Source of the DNA: Schizochytrium sp. TIO01
Taxonomy: Eukaryota; Sar; Bigyra; Thraustochytrida; Thraustochytriidae
Length of the DNA: 64,000 nucleotides
Direction of reading: 5' to 3'
NCBI GenBank assembly: GCA_004764695.1
Contig: SMSO01000025.1
Coordinates: 481,102-545,101, forward strand
The position numbers and the translations under genes are program-made. Position 1 is the first letter of the stretch; the number at the start of each line of letters is the position of its first letter. This document shows positions 42,598 to 53,126 of this stretch, in pieces. The notes below the pieces were generated by a model. That model saw only the letters and a program-made list of their open reading frames with translations, ran no database searches and was not told the DNA's origin.

Positions 42598-45500
42598 ATG
42601 GGATCCAAAGAGGCCGTGAGCACCGCCCGGGACGAAGACCAGGGCGCACCGAGCGCTGCCGAGAATGTCAATAATGACGCTGTTAACAACATTGTTAGTA
42701 TTGCAATGAAGGCAAGTAAAGGGGAAGGCGATAGAAATGACTCTGAGGGTCTAACTGTCGTTGGTTTGGACAGTCATGAAGCACGTGAAAAAAACTGCGA
42801 ACAAGATTGTAAAGATCTTGGAAATGAGGGTGACGACGCAGAAAATAAAATGTCTACGGAAAGCAAAACAGAAGTAATGTTGGTGGTGGAATTAAAGACA
42901 ACTTCAAAGCATTGTGATAAAGGAGATGGGGGTCAAGGTCTTAAGGGCCCTGTGGAGGATAAAGATAAACAAGGAGAATATGAAGATGTAGATAAGATGG
43001 AAGAAGGTGATGATGATGATGATGATGAAGATGATAATAATGATGGGGATGAAGATGTGGCTGCTCTAGCGAAGGACGCGTGCGAAAACCTGGGACTAGG
43101 CAGCATGGCAAGGTCGAGAGCGTCAAAAATATTGACACGCGTAGCCGAGGAAGAAGGTGCAGGTCTTCAACAGATTCATGCATGGAGCGCCGCGGCGGTT
43201 TTCGTGGCGGCTCTTGAGGAAGCCTCGGGGAAGCATGTGGTGAATGATCTCAAAAATGAAGCAACTCTCACAGTGAACGACGAGTCTGTCGCTAAAGATT
43301 CTGCAAGCGAGAGAACAAACGCGAGGAAAAAACAACGGATATCTCATAGTGGAAGTCGAAGAGTTCTTCCAAGGATGTCGAGAAGGATTGGCCTTGGAGA
43401 TGTCCTAGGCTACTTCAAAGAAGTTGACTTTGATGCAGCTTTTCTTAACAAGGTATACATATCTATGAGACTTCTTGGAGGTTCTGAAGCCGCACATGTT
43501 GGATCTTTCGAGGGACTTGATGAGTCGCTTAGAGCACACAAGCAGCTGGAGTATTTGTATGAGAAGTTTGTGGGCTTGTGTGATGAGCAAGATCCACTAT
43601 ATGCCGGCCATCGTAAACTTGCATGGTATCTCTTCCTCGTGGGCCGTCGCATGCTTTTGCAGGACCAAGGTATGGAAATTGCCTCGTCATACCAACTTCT
43701 TGTTGATGCTGTTGAGTATGTGCGACATGGTCATAGCAGTGAACAAATACAATGCCTCAAAACTCAGCTTACTGAAGTTAATATAAACTCTGCTGATGTC
43801 GTAGACATTGGACGCTACTACGAAGATAACTACCTTCAGGATCTTATCAGCTTAGATGAGCGGTCTTTTCTCAAGACACAAGATGTGCCCTTTACACCAG
43901 CACAGACGCCACTCAAGGAACGCAGAGGCTACGGCAACACTGGATCTGCCATGTACAGCACTGATCACACTGACGTTGATGAGGGAGCTAACCCCGCTGA
44001 GGATGACGATAATGACGCAGTGCAATCAGCATATTCGCAAAATATGCCACCTCCTCTGCAGCCTCGAACACGCTGCAAACGCAGAGCTGATGAGATGGCC
44101 ATGGTAAGAACATTGCCCGCTTCCACATCTCTGTCTGATGGGGAGGCGTCTGAGTCCTCTGCAAGAGGCCTCTTTCAGAATGCTGCTCCTGAAGCCGCCT
44201 CGGCGATGCCGCCGCTGCATCCAGGTTTGCCAAGGTCCGGTGGCGCCACAAGCCCACGAAACGCCTCGCGACGTGTCAACAAACTTCCGCGTCCTGCAGA
44301 AACACCGGTTTCACTAGCTGTTGAGACACAAAATTGGCTTCATCGCGAGCTTTTGGGTGCCTCGGAGGGACCTGAACCCACTCTTCTACGGTTCTTGGCC
44401 GAATGTGAGGAAGCGCATGCACATCAATTTCATAAACATGATATACAAATGACCCCACAAGATGACTCTGAGAATGAACAGTCGCTTGCTGGATCCTCAG
44501 GACCTGCAGTGGGTTGCCTTGCTGCTGATATCGAGGCTCGGCTGAGGGAGATGCGCGCCGCTCTTCTGGAGGATAGTGCCGAGGACGGCCCTCAGGCCCA
44601 TATCACCAAGGAACTATTCCATGGCAATGCAAGCAACGACGCAAGTAATGCAATGGCTGCATGCTCATCATCTTCATCCGTAGCTGCCATTAAGAAGCAC
44701 ACCTCTGAAGGAGCTAAACTTTATTACCGTGTACTCGAATCAATCTTACAAGGCGAGGCAACTCGTCTTAGTTCCTCTTCGGGCAGCACTAACGCAAGTG
44801 GTTGTGGAGGTGATTTTTCAAACTCTAAAGGTAATCTGTGGAACCTTCTCACCTCAGATATGTTCCATCGGGGCCTTTTCGCCTGCTGTATGGAAGTCAT
44901 CTTCCGCGCAAAGGAGATTTTCCGTCTCATGCACCCTACGCTTACAGATCGTCTCAAGCTTCCTGGACTTGAGCTTCTCAAGGTGTTGGAGAGCTTCATG
45001 AAATATGTACCCATGCTTCCCAAGATGCTCGTTCAGCGCATGCACATGCTTGAAACAGACATCCTGGAAGAGCATGTATGGCGAAAGGGCTCCCCAATCT
45101 TTGAACTTTTGAAGGAGCGCAAACGTGTCGTGGAAGTGGAACATAAAGATGCTAAAACGGTCCCTAAACTGCGTGCTCTAGATAATTTTTTTACTCAGAA
45201 GCTGCTAGCCCACGCACACGAGAAAGCTAAGAAGATTTATTTGCGGCTTGGCTTCCCTCAGGATGAAAAACGTGGGTTTTACAGCAGTATTTGGCTAGTC
45301 TTCCGGGCAACCATCAAGCATCACCCTACACTATGTCAAGATCGGCATTTAGACACCATCATTCTCTGCTGTATCTTTGCTGTGTCAAAGCTGCGTGCGG
45401 AGGAACCTGTTACATTCAAGCGCCTTGTGGCGGTGTATAAAGAATCACGTGTCGAAACAGCCGATACCTATGCGGCGCTCATCAGTAATATGAGCCGCCC

Positions 45501-46089
45501 GCGTACCCCAAATCTTGCGCGGACCGACAAGGTCGTAGAGCGCATCTACATGCCAAATAATGCCAACAAGCGCATCACGCGTAGTGGAGCGTACAATAAT
45601 ACAGGAACTATCGTGGACTTTTACAATCAGTTCTTTTTACGGCAAATGAAACCTACAATTCTAAACCTGAGAGTGCAGCCGAGCAGCAGCTCTTTACATC
45701 TTCAGTCCCCAGCTATTGGTGGAGTAATGGTGAACCAACCTATCTCACCTACTAATAACGCTGCATCATCCGCAAGATTTAGTAGTTTTGAGTCACCAGA
45801 GCGATCTTCGCACTCCATCTATGCCTCGCCTGCTCCAAACATGATTGCCCGACACGCCGGTGTCGTTGCGCCGGAAGAAATGACACCCCAAATGCTCAGG
45901 CTTTACGCTCAGGCAGAGCCTGAGGCCAATAATGTTCAGCTTGTAAATGGTAATAGCCGCCGCTCACGCTTACACCGTAACCCCATGGAGGACGACGATG
46001 ACGAACCCTCAGCACATCCTCCGACAAGACGTTTGCTGGGCACTCGCCTGAAGCGTGCTGCCGCTGCACGGAGGAGGTCTCCGCTTTAG
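42598..46089 (+). CDS. Retinoblastoma-type pocket protein
   Basis: Nuclear repressor that binds E2F and chromatin regulators and is inactivated by CDK phosphorylation. 1163 residues, single exon, ATG at 42598. The first 250 residues are acidic and low-complexity. An RB N-terminal domain lies at about 265-390 (KLAWYLFLVGRRMLLQ), followed by proline-directed sites (VPFTPAQTPLKE, 431-442). Pocket A begins near 573 (TPVSLAVETQNWLHREL) and runs to about 800. Pocket B spans about 850-990 (ALDNFFTQKLLAHAHEKAKK; HHPTLCQDRHLDTIIL). Its LxCxE-binding cleft is kept: the positions equivalent to human Tyr709, Lys713, Tyr756 and Asn757 are Phe, Lys, Tyr and Asn (CCIFAVSKL; DFYNQFFL). The C-terminus is basic and Ser/Pro-rich. 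Stop at 46087-46089. A single pocket gene here, with the Myb gene close by. Confidence 0.93.
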   Translation: MGSKEAVSTARDEDQGAPSAAENVNNDAVNNIVSIAMKASKGEGDRNDSEGLTVVGLDSHEAREKNCEQDCKDLGNEGDDAENKMSTESKTEVMLVVELKTTSKHCDKGDGGQGLKGPVEDKDKQGEYEDVDKMEEGDDDDDDEDDNNDGDEDVAALAKDACENLGLGSMARSRASKILTRVAEEEGAGLQQIHAWSAAAVFVAALEEASGKHVVNDLKNEATLTVNDESVAKDSASERTNARKKQRISHSGSRRVLPRMSRRIGLGDVLGYFKEVDFDAAFLNKVYISMRLLGGSEAAHVGSFEGLDESLRAHKQLEYLYEKFVGLCDEQDPLYAGHRKLAWYLFLVGRRMLLQDQGMEIASSYQLLVDAVEYVRHGHSSEQIQCLKTQLTEVNINSADVVDIGRYYEDNYLQDLISLDERSFLKTQDVPFTPAQTPLKERRGYGNTGSAMYSTDHTDVDEGANPAEDDDNDAVQSAYSQNMPPPLQPRTRCKRRADEMAMVRTLPASTSLSDGEASESSARGLFQNAAPEAASAMPPLHPGLPRSGGATSPRNASRRVNKLPRPAETPVSLAVETQNWLHRELLGASEGPEPTLLRFLAECEEAHAHQFHKHDIQMTPQDDSENEQSLAGSSGPAVGCLAADIEARLREMRAALLEDSAEDGPQAHITKELFHGNASNDASNAMAACSSSSSVAAIKKHTSEGAKLYYRVLESILQGEATRLSSSSGSTNASGCGGDFSNSKGNLWNLLTSDMFHRGLFACCMEVIFRAKEIFRLMHPTLTDRLKLPGLELLKVLESFMKYVPMLPKMLVQRMHMLETDILEEHVWRKGSPIFELLKERKRVVEVEHKDAKTVPKLRALDNFFTQKLLAHAHEKAKKIYLRLGFPQDEKRGFYSSIWLVFRATIKHHPTLCQDRHLDTIILCCIFAVSKLRAEEPVTFKRLVAVYKESRVETADTYAALISNMSRPRTPNLARTDKVVERIYMPNNANKRITRSGAYNNTGTIVDFYNQFFLRQMKPTILNLRVQPSSSSLHLQSPAIGGVMVNQPISPTNNAASSARFSSFESPERSSHSIYASPAPNMIARHAGVVAPEEMTPQMLRLYAQAEPEANNVQLVNGNSRRSRLHRNPMEDDDDEPSAHPPTRRLLGTRLKRAAAARRRSPL

Positions 46090-46702
46090 GATTGGAATAC
46101 CATATTGTTTGCCTGCTCATATATATATGTTGTTTGCTTGCCATTGATTTCATTTATTTCTTCTTACTTTGTCTTAAACTATCTTGATGCTCAATACGCT
46201 TTTAAAATACAACAAACTTAATGCCACAAAGCAACATATTTGGCATGAAAAAAAAGAAAAATTACATGTATAACTATCGTGTGTGTATATGATCAGTCAT
46301 GCGAGGGTTTTGTCAGATTAGATTAGCTATCTGGTGTTTTTGCCTTTTTTCTTTTGGTGGGGATAATGACCTGGTATGTGGACTTTCTTCACTGAAAGAT
46401 CAATTTAACGTACGAAAGAGTCCCTGGCTGTAAACTTAAGCACATATATGATTATCTTGTTCCTCCTCAATGCGATGCTCACACCACTGAGCGCTCCTCT
46501 AATTCGTTTCCTGTCCTGAAGTTCTAATACATACATACATACATACATACATACATACATACATACATACATACATACATACATACATACATACATACAT
46601 ACATACATACATACATACATACATACATACATACATACATACATACATACATACATACATACATACATACATACATACATACATACATACATACATAGCT
46701 AA
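46090..46702. other. Spacer between converging genes, mostly (CATA)n
   Basis: It contains the RB-like 3' end and, from 46530, the long CATA tract that abuts the WDR91 stop. Frames of repeated Met-Tyr-Val-Cys here are products of the repeat. Confidence 0.8.
46530..46695. repeat. Long (CATA)n microsatellite in WDR91 3' UTR
   Basis: About 41 perfect CATA units (166 bp). On the WDR91 mRNA strand it reads as UAUG/UGUA repeats starting about six bases after the stop codon. Probably highly length-variable. Confidence 0.95.
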
Positions 46703-48796
46703 CTAGCGCAAGCCTTGTAAAGGACTAAATCTGAAAGCCCGAACACTACCTGATTCATAGCCCGCTACAATAGTTCCTTGCGTCCAGTCAATAGAAACCG
46801 GTGCTTCCGCTCTGGATGCTCCAAGCCTGAATGATGTTGTCTTGTCTTGACTAAATATTTTCACAACATTGCCATACAGTGGCGAGCAAGCTGCACAGCA
46901 GCCCTGTGCTTCGTCACTTGCAGAAACAAGGTCCCCAGACGGCTTCCAGGTACTTGTCCAAGAGCTGTCGATTCCTTGACGCCCTTGACGCGATGGGGAC
47001 CCTTCAATACGCGCCAGTGGCGCTGACACTCGATGCAAGCTCCACTGTGAGAGTCCACCATCTGCAACAATAACTACCACAGCGGTCTCATCGGCTGTAA
47101 GTGTAAGACGCACTACTGCGCAGTCTGCAACTTGAAATTCCATTATGCATGCCATCTTTTGCACGTCAAATACACGAACTTTACCATCACTTGCACCTGT
47201 TACTAGAAGCGAACCATTGTGGTTAAATCCTATCGAGGTTATCCAGTATTTTTCACTCTCAGAAAGTGTTGCTGTCAGCTGGCACGTTGTGATGCTCCAC
47301 AGTTGAACAGCCGCTCTGCGTGAAATGCGTTGTGTGTAAAGCGTTGCAGCTTCACCTGCATTCATGTGCGGAGGATTGGCTGCAAATAAAGTTGATGCGT
47401 ATCGATCTGGCCCATCCGATTGATTACGTCTAATCGCAGTACTCCCTTGTCCAGTGCTCAAGGTAGCTAAAACTTGCCGACGTGCGCAAAGTTTGATTTC
47501 AGATACAAATGGCAATGGTGGTTCACCTGCTACAATGAACTCGTTCACTTGGCATCGGTCTTGTACGTCCCAAAGTCTAACAGTGCTGTTTGCAAGCCCG
47601 ATAGCTAAAAGTTCCGGGCGCTCAGGGTGCCAATCCAACGACAGCGCTTCACTCGGGCAAAAGATGAGTTGATCTTGCGCTAGTTTCTGAGAGCCCGCTC
47701 GCCAAGACCACACACGAACTGTTCCGTCTTGAGAGGCAGTAACAAGCGGGCGTGCTTCACTCGATCCTACCGAGGGAGCAAAACGGCATACATTAATTCG
47801 AGATGCATGATGACCTTCCGCAACGCATTGAAGTTCTTGCAAAACATCATCGCTCTTTGCACTACTAGAACTCCTTTTGCCATCCTCCGGACTGATACTA
47901 GGCTCTCCTTTGGCCTTTTGGCTAATTTCAGCTAGAGCTGTCGATTCATCATTGCCTGATTCAACAGTCTGAGCTGCGATCGTTGATGATTGGCGATTTT
48001 CTAACATCATACGCAGGCGCTTGATTTCCTCTTGCAGGCGCATACCTATATTAGGAGCAAATGAGAGCATACTTACAAGAGAAGTTAACAAGGATAGTTA
48101 GTCATGAGCCCTGAAACCTTAATAGCTCAAGATTGGGAAGTGGATCCTGCGCCCATATTGTTGATCTTTGAAGTAATTCAACTTACATTCAGATTCCATG
48201 GCTTGGAGTTCTGCTTTGGTCGCTCGAAGCTTGCGTCCATGCAATGGGAACGAAAGCAGTCGTGGTGCTTGTTGTGCGCGAAAAACGTCAGCAAGAAAAT
48301 TATGCAGAGACACCCCAAGAAGCTCTTCCCATGTCTCCTCAAAATATGGTGCAAATGACGGGTGGCGGTACGGGTCCCTGCAATAAGGCAAAGCATACCA
48401 TTCCTGCCATGTGCTCTCTCCAGTGCCTGGATCCGTACCGTGTCTGTCGAGAATATCATTGTCAAATACCTGTAGAAGCTTCTCCATACGTCCTTGGCGC
48501 TTAGAATTCACCATGTAAAACTTAAACAAGCTAGATTTGAGCCTAAGGGCAGTCTCTGCCAGCACCACATCGAGATCCGCAAAACAACGTCGGTCTAAGA
48601 ATTCCCAAAGTTCAAGTAGAGCACTAAGCTTAAATTCTTTAGCAAGAGTCAGTAACTGGTGGGCCACGCGTTCTGCATTTAAGCTTTGTAGTCTGTCCTC
48701 GCCACGCTCAACTACAAAAGCACGATACGCTTCTGTGAATCCGCGGAAGATGAGATACTCCAGGACGAGCTCATCGGCCTCAGCTAGGTACTCCAT
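46703..48796 (-). CDS. WDR91: WDR91-type endosomal WD40 protein (two exons)
   Basis: Endosome-associated WD40 protein; in animals WDR91 is a Rab7 effector that limits endosomal PI3-kinase activity. Exon 1 48187-48796 begins at ATG 48794-48796 and carries the WDR91 N-terminal LisH/CTLH-like region (about 1-120: DELVLEYLIFRGFTEAYRAF, LSALLELWEFLDRRCF) and the block SLFKFYMVNSKRQGRMEKLL. A 141-nt intron (48046-48186, donor GTAAGT, acceptor ATATAG) splits a Cys codon in phase 1. Exon 2 (46703-48045) opens with a coiled coil (MRLQEEIKRLRMML) and then WD repeats (SQDGTVRVWSWRAG, ANSTVRLWDVQ, SDGKVRVFDVQK). Joined length is about 650 residues; the fit of phase and of family order supports the splice. 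Stop TAG at 46703-46705. Confidence 0.88.
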
Positions 48797-49709
48797 GATA
48801 GTAGTTGAGCCCCACCTAGGCTGAGATTAGGCCGAGTGCGTACGATAAACAGTCCAGGTGGAGGCACAAACGCTAAGTTAGCCCGGGTTTTTAGCCACAA
48901 CTTCCCTCCTAGCTACCTTGATCGCGGCTTTATATATTTTGCGAAGATGGATCTTGGTGCTAGGTTTGACGGGTTTTTAGGATGACCCTGAGTTCGAACA
49001 TTTGGAATATATAGAACATTTAAAAGTTATGGATCATTCGGAACATTATATACAATTCCAGCGACTATTAAGGTTATGGAAGAAGCAGGTGCTTGCATAC
49101 AAGAAGCAGCGTTTAGAACAGAACTTCTTACTCACGAAGACACAATAGCAATATAAAAGTAGAAAGTAACTCTTGATGGTTACACTAAGCAATTTTTTCA
49201 GGGCAAGTCCGAGGTTTTTTTCCTTCGAGGCCTAAATTTATAATGTCGAGGAAGTGGAGGCCATCGTGGTGATAAAAGTATTTTTGGCAATTCCGGCGTG
49301 GACTCTTGCGTTGTGCAGGTTGCAGACGTGCATTTGCAATTAGAGACCATATTACACACGTTTCTGACGAAGTGGCGAACCAGGTGAGGTGACGAAATGC
49401 AGCTAATTTGTAGTACATACATCATTGGAAAAAGAGTTGCAAGGGCCGAGTCTGTGACTAAGAAGGTAACTTAAGGAAACACCGAACTTTAGTTACCCAT
49501 TGGAAAGAAAGCAAAGAAGAGGAGCGGGCGCGAATCCGCCGTCTTCACTCTTCATCCCGCTAAAGTTTTAAATTATACAGTGTTTGGCCTCGCATTTTAC
49601 TGCGTTGTTTGTGATTTGAACATAACAAAACCACCTCTTTGGTCTCATATAATTCTGCGTCTTGGAGTGTGTTCACGCAAGCAATTTTATAATTGCATAG
49701 ATTGCGTGT
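48797..49709. other. Intergenic 0.9 kb
   Basis: Between WDR91 (its promoter side) and the Myb gene 3' end. Nothing recognised; no repeats of note. Confidence 0.5.
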
Positions 49710-52445
49710 CTAGATACTCTGGAAAAGATCATCAAACTGATCCATCATACTCATAGGTGCTACTGAGCCGTCTCCTGCGATGGCATCATCTCTGTATTTC
49801 CTGCCATCGCTGTAGTCAACAGCCATATTAAGGAAGGAAAGGTCCTCGAGAAGGTTGCTCGAATCGTCACCATTGACAACCGTAGCACTCGGATCAAGAG
49901 AGGATTGCTGATCAGAACTGGAGAAAAGGTCGTCATTTTGTGGGAAGGAACTAATGTTGAAGAGATCAAAGTCGATTTGGTTCGAGCTTTGAGGCTTGGT
50001 AGTGTTCTTCTTTCCACGTGCTCCCTTTTTGGTAGGCCCTGTCTTAGTAACCTTAGTGGTGCTTTTCGTAGCAGTCTTTTTCTTTGTCGTCTTGTTTGCA
50101 AGAGTTGGGTCATCAAGGTACAAGTTGCCACGACGCGTAGTTGCGCCACCAGTTTGCATACTCATACCTTGGTTTGAACTGGAATGGCTAAACGTGAAGT
50201 CGAAGGATTGATTCAGATCAGGCCAGAACGCATCAGCAGCGCTCATTTGTTGGGTTGGGGTCTGCTGGGGGCCAGGGCTTTGGTAGTCATTAGACATTGG
50301 AGCAGAAGACGAGAAGAAGCTCTGACCTTGGCCATTAGAACCAAAATTATCAAAGTTGAAGCTGTTGGAAAGAAATCCATCATCTTGCTTGTCTACCACC
50401 TTACTCTTGTGCATGTTTTGATGTTCGCGAGCATTTTGTACTGGCTGCTGAAAGTCGTTAACATGTACACCAGAAAAGGCATGTCCCAAGTCAGACGCCT
50501 CGTCTTGTTGCTCCTGACGGTGAGCTTGTGGCTGATGAAATTGCTGCTGGTGCTGCTGGCGCTGGCTTGAGTGCTGACGTTGCTGATGTTGTGCAGAATG
50601 GCGGTGTGCAGACTGAGACTGATGTTGAGATACCCGCTGGTGTTGGGGTTGGTGCTGGGGTTGGTGCTGGTGATGCTGCTGGTGATGCTGCTGGTGATGC
50701 TGCTGGTGATGCTGCTGGTGATGCTGCTGGTGATGCTGAGGGGTTTGGTGATATCTGTGCTGTTGGTGAAGGTGGGACTGGTGATGCTGATGGTGCTGAT
50801 GGTGCTGATGACTCTCGTGGGGAGAGAGCATGCCGTCGTCATGGCGCATGTAAAAGTTCATGGCACCATTCTGCTCGTGCGTGGCTTGATGATGTCCTCT
50901 AGATACATGAGACGCGTGCTGTCCGTGCGACGAGGCCCCGTTGACACCTGAAGCTCCAAGGAAGAATGCTCCATCTGGCATCATCATGGCAGTACCAAAA
51001 CCAAGGTCAGGCGTAGCCTTCTTGACCTTTGCAGCTTGTTTCCGTGCCGCAGCCTTGCTTGCCTTCTTCTCGGCCTGAAGACGCTTCTTCTCAGCCACCT
51101 TCTGTTCACGCATCAGCTTGGCAGCCTCTTGCTTTTCGCGCTTTTCACGATCCTTCTTTTCCTTCTTTTCGCGCTTCTTTGCAACCGCAGCTGCCTTTTT
51201 GGCAGCCTTTTCGGCCTCCTTCTCGGGATCCGGACCACGCTCTGCACGATCATTTTGAAGCTTGCGTCGCATTGCGGAATTCCATCGGTTCTTTACAGCA
51301 TTCTCACTGCGGCCAGGAATAAGGCTTGCGATCTGACACCATTTATTTCCCAGAGTAGTCTGTGCCTCCATAAGAATGCGATCTTCTTCCGCAGACCAGG
51401 GCTCCTTTTTAAGAGTCGGGTCAAGGTGGTTAAACCAGCGCTCGCGGCACTGCTTGCCGAGACGGCCAGGTAGCTGATTAGCAATTACAGACCACTTGAT
51501 ATTGCCTAGTCCGTACTTTTCGACCATGCGGACGACGACAGTATCTTCTTCCTTCGTCCAAGAGCCCTTCACCAGACCAGGCTTAAGGACCTTTTGCCAA
51601 CGGTGAAGGCACTGGACATCTGTGCGGCGGCCACCAAAAGCCACTTGAGAGATCTTTTTCCAGTTCTTGGCGCCCATCTCCGCCACAGTCTGTCTAAGAA
51701 TATTGTCTTCTTCAGGACCCCAGCGACCTCCAGACTTAATTGGCGAATCTTCATCGTCTCCAAGCAGGTCTGAACTGCTCGGAGTTTTTGAGCTCATGTT
51801 GTAAAAACTCAGTGAAGACGCGGAAGAAGATGGTGTAGACACGGTGCTTGGACGTGGTACAACTTTGGTTGTGCTTGGCGTGCTTGGGCCCTGTTGATTC
51901 TGCATGGAAGGTTGTGTGTGCCTAAGAGTCCCTGTGCTAGCAGTTGCAACCATTGCACCGTTGTTACTTTGTGCCTTGTTGATAAGGCTTGGGCGCATGA
52001 TCATGCTGCTGGAAGATTGCACAGTCATAACATGCGGTGTTGTAGAGATAAGAGCCGAGGGCAAGGCAGATCTATCACCAGATTGACCTTGAGCCGCAAG
52101 AGTGGCTGGTGACGGGTTATGGTTGTGCTTCTTGAAACTGTCTTGTGAAGAAAGGCCACCGGAAGTGCTCAGCATGTCTCCGGCCGGCATGGCAGGAGAT
52201 GGTGGCTCCCGTTTATTGTTGATAGAGCTTGTGGTTCCCGATGATGCGCTTGTAGCTGAGATGTACCTATCCGTTGCTGAGATTGGCATTCCGATAGCTG
52301 ACGATTCGTACTCATCGTCATGCATATGCATGTGTTGGTGCTGCTGCCGTTGGTGTTGGTAGGAGTGCTCGCTCGTCTCTTGGACTGGAACCATGCTGTG
52401 TGCCTGTGTGGTGGAGGCAACCATTACTTCGTCTGAAGAGCTCAT
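49710..52445 (-). CDS. R1R2R3 Myb transcription factor (animal c-Myb/plant 3R-Myb class)
   Basis: Nuclear DNA-binding protein of 911 residues. Three Myb repeats with their tryptophans are visible: R1 about 239-287 (GGRWGPEEDNIL), R2 about 292-342 (KGSWTKEEDTVVV...WSVIANQLPGR), R3 about 346-393 (KEPWSAEEDRIL...WCQIASLIPGRSENAVKNRW). A highly charged Lys/Glu/Ala helix follows (about 400-478), then a His/Gln-rich tract (about 560-650) coded by a 12-nt repeat, then Gln/Ser-rich and acidic blocks (LEDLSFLNMAVDYSD near the end) that could activate transcription. Three-repeat Mybs of animals and plants drive G2/M genes and, in animals, join the MuvB/DREAM complex with pocket proteins; the RB-like gene lies nearby. 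ATG at 52443-52445. Two E2F-like sites lie about 208 and 262 bp upstream. Single exon, no break seen. Confidence 0.93.
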   Translation of the reverse strand: MSSSDEVMVASTTQAHSMVPVQETSEHSYQHQRQQHQHMHMHDDEYESSAIGMPISATDRYISATSASSGTTSSINNKREPPSPAMPAGDMLSTSGGLSSQDSFKKHNHNPSPATLAAQGQSGDRSALPSALISTTPHVMTVQSSSSMIMRPSLINKAQSNNGAMVATASTGTLRHTQPSMQNQQGPSTPSTTKVVPRPSTVSTPSSSASSLSFYNMSSKTPSSSDLLGDDEDSPIKSGGRWGPEEDNILRQTVAEMGAKNWKKISQVAFGGRRTDVQCLHRWQKVLKPGLVKGSWTKEEDTVVVRMVEKYGLGNIKWSVIANQLPGRLGKQCRERWFNHLDPTLKKEPWSAEEDRILMEAQTTLGNKWCQIASLIPGRSENAVKNRWNSAMRRKLQNDRAERGPDPEKEAEKAAKKAAAVAKKREKKEKKDREKREKQEAAKLMREQKVAEKKRLQAEKKASKAAARKQAAKVKKATPDLGFGTAMMMPDGAFFLGASGVNGASSHGQHASHVSRGHHQATHEQNGAMNFYMRHDDGMLSPHESHQHHQHHQHHQSHLHQQHRYHQTPQHHQQHHQQHHQQHHQQHHQQHHQHQPQHQPQHQRVSQHQSQSAHRHSAQHQQRQHSSQRQQHQQQFHQPQAHRQEQQDEASDLGHAFSGVHVNDFQQPVQNAREHQNMHKSKVVDKQDDGFLSNSFNFDNFGSNGQGQSFFSSSAPMSNDYQSPGPQQTPTQQMSAADAFWPDLNQSFDFTFSHSSSNQGMSMQTGGATTRRGNLYLDDPTLANKTTKKKTATKSTTKVTKTGPTKKGARGKKNTTKPQSSNQIDFDLFNISSFPQNDDLFSSSDQQSSLDPSATVVNGDDSSNLLEDLSFLNMAVDYSDGRKYRDDAIAGDGSVAPMSMMDQFDDLFQSI
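50664..50740 (-). repeat. 12-nt coding repeat (His-His-Gln-Gln) in Myb
   Basis: About six copies of a 12-nt unit on the minus strand, encoding repeated His-His-Gln-Gln. In-frame, so it varies the protein length and does not break it. Confidence 0.85.
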
Positions 52446-52652
52446 CCTTTATGCATACGATGCTAGTGTCTTACAAGTGGTGAATTTCGTGCTTTTTGGT
52501 GAAGTCCTGCTCGCTGTTGACGATGGAAATGCAGACCACGTTCAGCAAGTCCTTCCAGCTGAGGCTATTTCTCCTGGCCAGAGTTTGTCTTCGAGGGTAG
52601 GTTATGCTGGACGACTCGCGTACTTGCGAGAGTTACGCACCAGCGTAATGCC

Positions 52653-52660
52653 TTTCGCGC
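52653..52660. promoter_or_regulatory. E2F-like site TTTCGCGC
   Basis: Exact match to the E2F consensus TTTSGCGC, 208 bp upstream of the Myb start codon. A second weaker core, CTCGCGAAAG, lies at 52707-52716. Motif match only. Confidence 0.4.
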
Positions 52661-53092
52661 GGTCACGAGCTGGTTAGCTAATGGACAGCAATCAATGCGA
52701 GTCCCGCTCGCGAAAGCGACCGTCAGGTTCTAGCGTTCGTCTGCCAACGTCCTCTCGCCAGCGAGCAGTTCGCTCGCCAACGATCGAATATGGTTCTCAC
52801 TCGGCAAGCAAAAAGTCGTCAACTTGCTTGAACCGATATTAACAGCTACTTCTCGCTTCCTACGCTTCTCATAAGGAACCCCTCTAGCGATAATTCCTAG
52901 GAACTTCATCAGCTATCCGCTGACAGATCAGAACTGATGTCACCTCCTTTTCAATATCACTAAAGTCCTCTCCAATACACACCCCCTTTTCTTCCACGCA
53001 CTTTTCGCAGGCCTTTTATTTGGTTCCTACTCGCCCCTGTCTCCAGCATGTTACTGGGTACTACCAGAGTCCTACTTCTACACGCTTTCTTA

Positions 53093-53126
<34 letters not shown>
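53093..53126. repeat. (TTGC)n microsatellite
   Basis: About eight CTTG units. Confidence 0.9.

Noticed and set aside
42156..42674. Frame overlapping the RB-like start
   Set aside because: Opens with TTG, has no ATG early on and no family resemblance.
46530..46695. CRISPR-like array
   Set aside because: Perfect 4-nt repeat with no spacers in a eukaryotic genome.
46405..46696. Long Met-Tyr-Val-Cys repeat reading frames
   Set aside because: Produced entirely by the (CATA)n microsatellite; no non-repeat coding sequence attached.
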